Assembly (NCBI GenBank): GCA_024280615.1 | Contig: JAJRPU010000135.1 | Location: 1 to 5,799, forward strand | DNA from: Bacteroidota bacterium | GTDB taxonomy: Bacteria; Bacteroidota; Bacteroidia; JAADEI01 | Reading direction: 5' to 3' | Length of the DNA stretch: 5,799 bases | Shown here: piece by piece, positions 1 through 5,799 of the stretch | Layout of the letters: each line of letters starts with the position of its first letter | Position numbering within the stretch: position 1 is the first letter of the stretch | Notes under the pieces: model-generated | Told to the model about the DNA's origin: nothing | Database searches by the model: none | Seen by the model: the letters and a program-made list of their open reading frames with translations, nothing else | Made by a program: the position numbers and the translations under genes

Positions 1-1697
1 AGGCGAGAACCACAGGTGCCTTTCCAAACGCACTGTTTCTGCCCGTCACAATTATATACGAGCGTTCCCCATTTGTTGAACACTTTCAATGACACTAATC
101 CATTTTCCGGTGCAGTAATGATTAGTTCATCGTTTATGCCGTCTCCATTGGGCGTGAGTAGGTTCGGCATTGGCATATCTATAATCACTTTTTTCACTGT
201 AGAACAATTCCCTCGCCAGATGACTACGCTGTCCTTCACACTTCCAGAAACAGAATAGGTTAATTCCCTTATGCAGGCTTTAGTGCCATCAAACCATACG
301 CAACTGTCTGCATTTGAAATAATTATCTTGACTTTTCTTGATCCTATCCAATGATATGTTATTTGTGGCAGCGGTAAAAATTGTGAATCGGGTATGATTA
401 TGTGTTTTGAAAGAGTGTCTACCTGCCCGCTCTCTCCATCGGTGGCTCCCCAGAATGAGCCGTTTGCTAAGCCCCCACGACCTCCGTCAATGTCTATTAT
501 TATTGAATTATTTGTTGTGGGTTGCGATAATTTAATCCATCCGCCACTGCCGCCGCCGCCCGGTCCAGCTCCCTGTCGGGATGTGTGTGTTCCATTCCCT
601 CCTCTGGCTATAAGTTTTATCGCTCCATTAATGGATTGTGCATGCAACAATATGGTTCCACCGGCACCACCTCCCCCACCTCCGTCTTGATGGAATGGGT
701 CTGACGTGTTTGGGGGGACGCCATCTTGACCACTAGCATCAATTATGCCCGTGTCTGTGGCTATTATAACGTTTGTTATCAAGACAATTATGCCTCCACC
801 GTTTCCGCCATCCCCTGCTGTTAAAGCGTGGTCGGACCCTGCTCCCCCTCCTCCTCCCATGAAAAGCAAATCTTCGTTAGAAGGCAAGGCATAACCCCCC
901 ATTCCAGCAGACCGCTTGTGTGCCTCAGGGTCCCCAATAATACCGTTATAAGAAGGGTCTCCCCAACCTCCCATGCCCCCGTTTGACACATTGGACCCAC
1001 CGCTACCACCACCAGTATGGCTATTTCCTCCACCGCCTCCATTACCCCATGCCCCCCTGCCACACAATCTTGAATATCCACTGGCAACACCCTCTCCTTT
1101 CATAGCATTGGCATGCGTGCTATTGCACTCAATCAGAAATGTGCTGTCGTTGATAGTCTCAGGACCAAGAAAGGTTTTACCTCCTCTGAAACCTGAGCCC
1201 CTCGCCGAAATAGTATCATTTATGATGAGTGTATCTGCTACGAGAGCGAGTATTCCACCTGTTGTGCCATCCCACGGCTTCGCTTTTAGCATTCCCTTTG
1301 TTTGGACAGTGTGGTATTCGGGAACGGTAATTAGTTGTGTCTTGAATGCTGAATAAGTATTTTTCAATGGTCTGGCTAGGAAAACAGTATCCTTGTTTTG
1401 GGACATAACTCTGTTAAATTCCCATTTTCCTGTGTTATTAAGCGATATGATTTGTCCTGAGGAAGGCGAGTTGGTTGAATCTACTATTGCTCCTTGGGTC
1501 TGGTAAATTAAAATAAGTTGAAAGGATTTCAACTGAACCGCAGTATCAATAATGATGAATTGTTGGCATTCCTTTGCCGTTTCAATGATACGATAATACT
1601 GATTAATGACACCTGATATAACCTGTTGGGCTGAAGATTTTTCGGGAATCAGGAAGAATGATAACAGCAGGACCGGTAATATGTGCTTGATAAGCAT
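1..1697 (-). CDS. Glycine-rich secreted protein with T9SS type B (gliding motility-associated) C-terminal sorting domain, 3' partial
   Basis: The frame is open from the ATG at 1697-1695 through base 1, giving 565 whole residues with no stop. Residues 1-23 form a good Sec signal peptide: Lys4, a hydrophobic core (ILPVLLLSFFLI) and likely cleavage SSA|QQ. A beta-rich N-terminal part follows (about 24-175), with KPWDGTTGG at 140-148 and GFRGG at 169-173. I recall this arrangement ahead of glycine-rich segments in other Bacteroidota surface proteins. Residues 213-413 are about 30% glycine, with runs of five or six. A short beta or Ig-like stretch comes next, then PNLLTPNGDGIND from 511 and VFNKWGTLVY at 539-548, the hallmarks of the type B sorting domain (TIGR04131/CHU_C). 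Inferred role: a T9SS-exported surface or adhesin-like protein; the ligand is unknown. The family domain is about 85 residues, so only some 20-30 residues are missing past the left edge. The start is fixed by the signal peptide and lies inside the upstream gene. No Shine-Dalgarno site is visible. Confidence 0.9.
   Translation of the reverse strand, partial: MLIKHILPVLLLSFFLIPEKSSAQQVISGVINQYYRIIETAKECQQFIIIDTAVQLKSFQLILIYQTQGAIVDSTNSPSSGQIISLNNTGKWEFNRVMSQNKDTVFLARPLKNTYSAFKTQLITVPEYHTVQTKGMLKAKPWDGTTGGILALVADTLIINDTISARGSGFRGGKTFLGPETINDSTFLIECNSTHANAMKGEGVASGYSRLCGRGAWGNGGGGGNSHTGGGSGGSNVSNGGMGGWGDPSYNGIIGDPEAHKRSAGMGGYALPSNEDLLFMGGGGGAGSDHALTAGDGGNGGGIIVLITNVIIATDTGIIDASGQDGVPPNTSDPFHQDGGGGGGAGGTILLHAQSINGAIKLIARGGNGTHTSRQGAGPGGGGSGGWIKLSQPTTNNSIIIDIDGGRGGLANGSFWGATDGESGQVDTLSKHIIIPDSQFLPLPQITYHWIGSRKVKIIISNADSCVWFDGTKACIRELTYSVSGSVKDSVVIWRGNCSTVKKVIIDMPMPNLLTPNGDGINDELIITAPENGLVSLKVFNKWGTLVYNCDGQKQCVWKGTCGSR
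459..1061 (-). repeat. Glycine-rich low-complexity segment of the secreted protein
   Basis: This part encodes residues 213-413 of the glycine-rich protein. I count roughly 63 glycines in 201 residues, grouped in blocks such as GNGGGGGN, MGGGGGAGS, DGGGGGGAGG and GPGGGGSGGW. Short beta-prone, Ile/Val-rich strands separate the blocks (for example GGGIIVLITNVIIATDTG). Glycine codons are mixed (GGA, GGT, GGG, GGC), so it is not a simple DNA microsatellite; the repetition is at the protein level. The opposite strand reads as proline-rich open frames here, which are artefacts of this composition. Confidence 0.75.
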
Positions 1698-2436
1698 TGG
1701 GATTAATTTGATAAGTGATTTGTTGGCCTGAAAGTGAGAAAACGGTTGGATAAGGACAGTTCTGCATTGGAACAGGCTTGTTTACTGAAGTTATCTCTGA
1801 TGCCACTGTGAATATGAGAGGTCTAAATATCTTTATGGTGTCGGGATAGTTCATCAGTGAATCTGGAAGCCATTTGTTTCCTTTGAAGAAGAATATGCTT
1901 AATGTATCTTTAGAAGGCAAAGGGTGTGAAACGAAAGAAAACACGCTATCTGAGTGGGACGTCCACCGAACAGCTATCCAGACCGTAGTGGGTGAGGTGA
2001 ACGCTGGCGTGGGTAGCCACAATAAATACCATACTGGGGTGTCCGAGTGTGTTATGGGAACCTTGAAAGGACTTACATATTCTGGCGAGTTATCTAAGGA
2101 ATCAATATATAGTTCTGCCCACAGGCTATCTGAATCAGAGGGCTTATAAGTTACTACCTTGGCTATTATGTAGCTAATAAAGTAGCTGTTAAATATTGAG
2201 CATGAGTCTGGTGTATGGGTGCCTGCTTGTTGGGGAAACGCAATTCCTTGTATTGAATCGTTGTTTGGTCCATAAATAAAGCCTCTTGAGTCAACACGGA
2301 TGATGGTGTCAAGCGAATCAATGTATGGATTCAGGTTGCAGAATATTGTATCTGCATGGTGCCTTGTATACAAATTATTTTGACCAAAAGAGATTAACCC
2401 ATATAATAGGCATGTAGTCAAGATTAAGGCATTCAT
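1603..2436 (-). CDS. Secreted hypothetical protein with degenerate T9SS type A-like C-terminal tail
   Basis: The ATG at 2436-2434 gives 277 residues; an in-frame GTG at 2442-2440 would add two (Val-Ile). The N-terminus is a hydrophobic signal-like segment (NALILTTCLLYGLISFGQ) with probable cleavage around FG|Q, but it has no Lys or Arg before the core. The mature part is rich in Ser, Asp, Trp and aromatics and looks like a beta-sandwich. The section from VWIAVRW to GNKWLPDSL and IKIFRPLIF resembles beta-sandwich domains that often precede T9SS tails. After TSVNKP, the segments VFSLSGQQI and SPTGYIR recall the latter half of a type A sorting domain, but the usual YPNP motif is absent. I do not recognise a specific function. 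It starts 20 bases after the clpC stop, so it may be co-transcribed. Its last 95 bases overlap the next gene in another frame. Being real and secreted is likely; T9SS export is an inference. Confidence 0.8.
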   Translation of the reverse strand: MNALILTTCLLYGLISFGQNNLYTRHHADTIFCNLNPYIDSLDTIIRVDSRGFIYGPNNDSIQGIAFPQQAGTHTPDSCSIFNSYFISYIIAKVVTYKPSDSDSLWAELYIDSLDNSPEYVSPFKVPITHSDTPVWYLLWLPTPAFTSPTTVWIAVRWTSHSDSVFSFVSHPLPSKDTLSIFFFKGNKWLPDSLMNYPDTIKIFRPLIFTVASEITSVNKPVPMQNCPYPTVFSLSGQQITYQINPNAYQAHITGPAVIILPDSRKIFSPTGYIRCH

Positions 2437-2456
2437 GATCACATTAATGGCTCTTT

Positions 2457-5126
2457 TTAAGAAATGTCGAAGTCAAAGAAATCATCAAAGCCACTGGATT
2501 TGTTCTTCTTGCCTCTGTTGTTTTCTGATTTTTCTTGTTTTTGTTGCTTCTTTGTTTTTTGAGTGGTTTCTTGCTTGCTTGCCGTATGTTTAGCTGCCTT
2601 AGGTGATTTCACCTTGACCACTTCAAGAGTGTCTTGGTCCTTATTCTTATCAAGGACGAGTGTTGCATTTTGAGGAACTTTATTATTGAGCAGGTAGTCT
2701 GCTAATGTGTCTTCAACATATTTTTGTAAGGCTCTTCTTAGAGGACGGGCGCCGAACTTAGGGTCATATCCTTTTTCAACTAAGAAATCTTTAGCCTCTG
2801 GGGTTAGTTCAATATCATAGCCAAGCTCATGTATTCTCTTGAGTAAGTCTTTCATCATTATATCAAGAATCTTCCTGATAGCTTCTTTATCTAATGGTTT
2901 GAACAATATTATGTCGTCAATTCTGTTAAGGAATTCAGGGGCGAAAGTCCTTTTAAGGGCTTGTTGGATGATGGATTTAGCCCTTGCGTCCATAGCCTGT
3001 TGCTTGGCTTTAGTGGCAAATCCGATGCCCTCACCGAATTCATCCAGTTGCCGAGCGCCTATGTTGGAAGTCATTATGATTATGGTATTCCTGAAGTTGA
3101 TTCTTCTGCCTAGACTGTCTGTAATGAATCCTTCGTCAAGAATTTGTAACAGGATATTGAACACGTCTGGATGTGCTTTTTCGATCTCGTCAAGCAACAC
3201 TACTGCATATGGCTTCCTACGGACTTTTTCTGTGAGTTGTCCTCCTTCTTCGTATCCCACATATCCAGGGGGGGCACCGATTAATCTGGAAACGGAAAAT
3301 CTTTCCATATATTCACTCATATCAATTCTAATGAGGGCGTCTTCACTGTCAAATAGGGAACGAGCCAGAGCCTTGGCAAGTTCGGTTTTGCCTACCCCAG
3401 TGGGTCCAAGGAATATGAATGAAGCGATGGGGCGACGAGGGTCTTTCAATCCAACCCTGTTCCTTAAGATGGCTTTAACGACCTTTTCGACCGCTTCATC
3501 CTGACCAATAACTTGAGACAGAAGCTCTTTCTTAAGATTCCTCAATCGCTCTGTTTCTGTTTGAGATATTCTCTGGACAGGAATACCAGACATTAGTGAG
3601 ACCACTTCGGCGACATCTTGATAGGTAACAGGGAAATACTTATTTTCCATCTCTTGTTCCCACTTCTTCTGTTCACGCTTCAGTCTTGCTCTTAGCTCTT
3701 GTTCTTTGTCTCTGAACCGTGCAGCCAATTCATATTGTTGAGATTGAATAGCTTTTCTCTTTTCCTGAACAATCTTGTCTATTTCCTTTTCCAGTTCTTT
3801 GATGTACTCGGGTGCTTCGACGTTTTTGAGATGTACTCTAGCGCCAGCTTCGTCCATTGCATCAATTGCCTTGTCCGGGAAATATCTATCTGTTACATAT
3901 CGTTCTGTTAGTTTAACACATGCTTCTACAGCTTCGTCGGTGTATCTAACCTTGTGGTATTCTTCGTATTGTGGTTTGAGCCGCTTGAGTATCTCAAGGG
4001 TTTCCTCTGCAGATGGTGGCTCAACAATAACCTTTTGGAATCTCCTTTCAAGAGCACCGTCCTTTTCTATGTATTTCCTGTATTCGTCCAATGTTGAAGC
4101 TCCAATCACTTGGATTTCTCCCCTTGCAAGAGCTGGTTTGAAAATGTTTGAGGCGTCCAAGGACCCGGTGGCACTACCTGCTCCAACAATAGTATGAATC
4201 TCGTCTATGAATAGAATAATATCTGGGTTCCTTTCCAGTTCAGTTAGAACAGCTTTCATCCTTTCCTCAAACTGTCCACGATATTTAGTTCCTGCAACCA
4301 GAGACATCATATCAAGTTGAACAATACGCTTATTGAGCAGGACCCTTGGAACCTTCCTTTCAACTATTCTCAGTGCCAGTCCTTCCACTATAGCAGTTTT
4401 ACCTACGCCTGGCTCGCCAATTAAAACAGGATTGTTCTTTTTACGTCTGCTTAAAATCTGGCAAACTCGCTCTATTTCTTGATCTCGCCCGACCACTGGG
4501 TCCAGCTTTCCTTCAGCAGCAAGCTTTGTTATGTCTCTTCCGAAGGTGTCCAGGACAGGTGTTCTGGAAGTGGGCTCTCCTCTGCGAGAACTTCTTTTGC
4601 GAGAGAAATCTTCTTCGTCTTCATCGTCTTCATCATCGTCGTCGTCATAGGCACGGGCAGAAAATAAATCTTGTTTCATCATTTCCTCAATTTGTTCAAT
4701 TTGTTCAATCTCTGTTTTTAGAACTTCATAGTCCACGTCAAACATACTTTGCAAAATCTGAGTAACTATGTTGTCTTTATGTCTAAGAATTGCCAGTAGT
4801 AAATGTTTTGTATCAATTACTGTACTGCCCATCTCATAGGCTTCAGATAGGGTCCTTTGCAATATCTTTTCTACTTGTCGGGTATAATAGGGTGTGGTGT
4901 TACTTCCGTTGTTTTGGATGTTTTTTATATTGCTTTCAATTAGATGTCTGAGCTGGTTTATATCAACATCCAATTGAGCAAGTATTTGGACTGCTGGGTC
5001 ATCTTCATCGGCTAATAGTGCGAGAACAATATGTTCTATGCTTATTTTGTTGTGGCGAAGCCTTCTTGCTTCTTCTTCGCTTCTATCAAGAACCTGTCTT
5101 ACCCGCTTGGAAAATTGAGTTTGCAT
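2457..5126 (-). CDS. clpC: ATP-dependent Clp protease ATP-binding subunit ClpC
   Basis: This is a complete 889-residue Hsp100/ClpC unfoldase, which threads substrates into ClpP using ATP. It has a double Clp-N domain (about 1-150), then an acidic linker (D/E run 161-173) and a basic cluster. AAA1 has Walker A GEPGVGKT (237-244), pore loop KYRG (281-284), Walker B D308-E309 and arginines R361-R362. The middle domain is a short UVR-type coiled coil (about 440-496), as in ClpC and not the long ClpB propeller. AAA2 has Walker A GPTGVGKT (574-581), pore loop GYVG (621-624), Walker B D646-E647, a ClpP-docking IGF loop (701-703), LNR finger (R735) and sensor 2 GARPLRRAL (792-800). All key residues are present. 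A Lys/Gln-rich tail (about 840-878) ends in GFDDFFDFDIS. I chose the ATG at 5126-5124 because MQTQFSKRVRQVL matches the usual ClpC start; a TTG at 5138 would add four residues. Confidence 0.97.
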   Translation of the reverse strand: MQTQFSKRVRQVLDRSEEEARRLRHNKISIEHIVLALLADEDDPAVQILAQLDVDINQLRHLIESNIKNIQNNGSNTTPYYTRQVEKILQRTLSEAYEMGSTVIDTKHLLLAILRHKDNIVTQILQSMFDVDYEVLKTEIEQIEQIEEMMKQDLFSARAYDDDDDEDDEDEEDFSRKRSSRRGEPTSRTPVLDTFGRDITKLAAEGKLDPVVGRDQEIERVCQILSRRKKNNPVLIGEPGVGKTAIVEGLALRIVERKVPRVLLNKRIVQLDMMSLVAGTKYRGQFEERMKAVLTELERNPDIILFIDEIHTIVGAGSATGSLDASNIFKPALARGEIQVIGASTLDEYRKYIEKDGALERRFQKVIVEPPSAEETLEILKRLKPQYEEYHKVRYTDEAVEACVKLTERYVTDRYFPDKAIDAMDEAGARVHLKNVEAPEYIKELEKEIDKIVQEKRKAIQSQQYELAARFRDKEQELRARLKREQKKWEQEMENKYFPVTYQDVAEVVSLMSGIPVQRISQTETERLRNLKKELLSQVIGQDEAVEKVVKAILRNRVGLKDPRRPIASFIFLGPTGVGKTELAKALARSLFDSEDALIRIDMSEYMERFSVSRLIGAPPGYVGYEEGGQLTEKVRRKPYAVVLLDEIEKAHPDVFNILLQILDEGFITDSLGRRINFRNTIIIMTSNIGARQLDEFGEGIGFATKAKQQAMDARAKSIIQQALKRTFAPEFLNRIDDIILFKPLDKEAIRKILDIMMKDLLKRIHELGYDIELTPEAKDFLVEKGYDPKFGARPLRRALQKYVEDTLADYLLNNKVPQNATLVLDKNKDQDTLEVVKVKSPKAAKHTASKQETTQKTKKQQKQEKSENNRGKKNKSSGFDDFFDFDIS
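4691..4708 (-). repeat. Two perfect 9-base tandem units inside clpC
   Basis: On the plus strand the unit TTTGTTCAA occurs twice back to back, preceded by a two-mismatch copy (TTTCCTCAA, 4682-4690). On the coding strand it gives the in-frame protein repeat IEQ-IEQ followed by IEE, in the helix between the Clp-N domain and the acidic linker. The unit length keeps the frame, so gain or loss of a copy would only change helix length. Confidence 0.6.
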
Positions 5127-5152
5127 TTCTCGTTTCAATTTTTTTAGTGTTC

Positions 5153-5184
5153 CAATAGTATTTAACGCTATTTACGGAAATAAA
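5153..5184 (-). promoter_or_regulatory. Possible Bacteroidota-type promoter for clpC
   Basis: On the minus strand TACTATTG (5160-5153) matches the Bacteroidota -7 consensus TAnnTTTG at all but one fixed base. A TTTA (5184-5181), a weak form of the -33 TTTG element, lies 20 bases upstream. The -7 element ends 26 bases before the clpC ATG, leaving room for a short leader. It sits in the only sizeable non-coding gap of the window (5127-5187). The region is AT-rich, so a chance match is possible; I saw no CIRCE-like or direct-repeat CtsR-like operator. Confidence 0.3.
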
Positions 5185-5187
5185 GTT

Positions 5188-5799
5188 TTACAGGTCTCCT
5201 CTGCTTTGCTTAAGTATTTGCTTATAAAGGTACTTCTTTTTTTCTATAGGGACAAGATTGAGTGTATCAGGGAGAGTATCATTAGCAATTAGATGATAAA
5301 TCAGTTCAGGAACTCTATGCATATCAACGGTGGGAAGATTTATTTTCCTGCCCTTATGTAGGACAAGAATTGGCACATGATATATAGAAGGGGCATCATA
5401 TTTAAAGAGTGTTGTATCCGATAAAACAAAGGGAGGGTTGTGGTCAGTGAAAGCGACTATTAGTGCATTGGAATCAAGTTTTATTATTGAGTCAATCAGG
5501 TGGGCAAGCAACTTTTGTTTTTTGAAAATAATGTTTGCCAGTGCTGGTAGTGGATCCAATCTTGGAAAAACCGAGATGGTGTCTGAATCAAGGGGCATGT
5601 ACCACGGCCAGTGCCCATACATAGTAACTATGTAGACAAATCGGGGTTCAGGTAAGTCAGGTAAATGTTTAATGAAATATCTGTATGTCTCTTCATCAGG
5701 CACAAAGAGATTTTTATCGGTATAATACTCTTTATAAGGGCTTATTGAACCTAGAAATACAGAGGAATCAAAGCCAAGATCCTTGTAGGCTACCGGCAT
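5188..5799 (-). CDS. LTA synthase/sulfatase-family membrane enzyme (alkaline phosphatase superfamily), 5' partial
   Basis: This is the C-terminal 203 residues, ending at the TAA at 5190-5188. MPVAYKDLGFD resembles the internal LtaS-type motif of the form YKSLGYD, so the ATG at the very edge is probably an internal Met and the protein continues upstream. VTMYGHWPW (His63 of the visible part) corresponds to the substrate-site histidine region of LtaS (LTNHFPF). ALIVAFTDHNPPF carries the Asp119-His120 pair matching the conserved metal-binding DH. VPILVLHKG and the later helix HRVPELIYHLI fit the usual end of the sulfatase fold. Family members are mostly around 500-650 residues, with N-terminal membrane helices and a nucleophilic Thr; both would lie outside the window. 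The known reaction type is transfer of phosphoglycerol or a related group, or sulfate ester cleavage, on the periplasmic side. The substrate here is unknown. It ends 61 bases before clpC on the same strand; no functional link is evident. Confidence 0.82.
   Translation of the reverse strand: MPVAYKDLGFDSSVFLGSISPYKEYYTDKNLFVPDEETYRYFIKHLPDLPEPRFVYIVTMYGHWPWYMPLDSDTISVFPRLDPLPALANIIFKKQKLLAHLIDSIIKLDSNALIVAFTDHNPPFVLSDTTLFKYDAPSIYHVPILVLHKGRKINLPTVDMHRVPELIYHLIANDTLPDTLNLVPIEKKKYLYKQILKQSRGDL

Noticed and set aside
821..1090. Minus-strand 89-codon open frame
   Set aside because: It lies wholly inside the glycine-rich gene in another frame; the continuous frame with signal peptide and sorting domain explains the DNA.
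394..1356. Plus-strand proline-rich open frames (394-690 and 973-1356)
   Set aside because: They are the antisense of the glycine-rich coding frame: glycine GGN codons read as proline or alanine on the other strand. They show no signal, domain or start context.
1603..1784. One fused protein joined by a programmed frameshift across the overlap
   Set aside because: The downstream frame starts with a full signal peptide, which would make no sense inside a fusion, and I see no convincing slippery site; two separate genes fit better.
2407..2418. Possible lipobox LTTC in the small secreted protein
   Set aside because: The residue before Cys is Thr, not Gly/Ala/Ser, the Cys lies in the middle of the hydrophobic core, and the core continues past it; standard cleavage near FG|Q fits better.
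2839..3504. Plus-strand 221-codon open frame opposite clpC
   Set aside because: It is antisense to the highly conserved AAA2 domain of ClpC and gives no recognisable protein; a shadow frame.
5127..5138. TTG start for ClpC adding four residues
   Set aside because: The ATG at 5126 gives the family-typical N-terminus, and TTG is a weaker start; the extra residues MKRE are not expected in ClpC.
5161..5187. Rho-independent terminator after the LtaS-like gene
   Set aside because: The only hairpin is five AT pairs with a four-base loop and has no following T-run on the minus strand; too weak.

Overview
The window looks like a stretch of a Bacteroidota chromosome or contig. Two adjacent genes encode secreted proteins with features of the type IX secretion system (T9SS). 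One has an unmistakable type B 'gliding motility-associated' C-terminal domain (LTPNGDGIND, then VFNKWGTLVY). The other ends in what looks like a worn type A sorting tail. Clear Shine-Dalgarno sites are scarce, which also fits Bacteroidota. No RNA gene, insertion sequence, CRISPR array or integrase was seen.

All four supported genes lie on the minus strand, so transcription runs from high to low coordinates. First (5799-5188) is the C-terminal part of an LtaS/sulfatase-like enzyme of the alkaline phosphatase superfamily, cut by the right edge. After a 61-base gap that may hold the clpC promoter comes a complete clpC (5126-2457), the AAA+ unfoldase that feeds the ClpP protease. Twenty bases further on is a small secreted protein of unknown function (2436-1603). 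Its last 95 bases overlap the start of a large glycine-rich secreted protein (1697 to beyond base 1), which is cut by the left edge about 20-30 residues before its expected end.

ClpC is housekeeping or stress proteolysis in the cytoplasm. The two downstream products are probably exported through Sec and then T9SS to the cell surface or outside. No direct functional link between ClpC and its neighbours is evident; the tight packing may only reflect shared transcription. The glycine-rich gene carries no stop codon inside the window and is open from its ATG to base 1. Plus-strand open frames here are shadows of these genes. The most unusual points are the 95-base out-of-frame overlap that embeds a signal peptide inside the preceding gene's end, and the charged tail of ClpC ending in an acidic, phenylalanine-rich motif.
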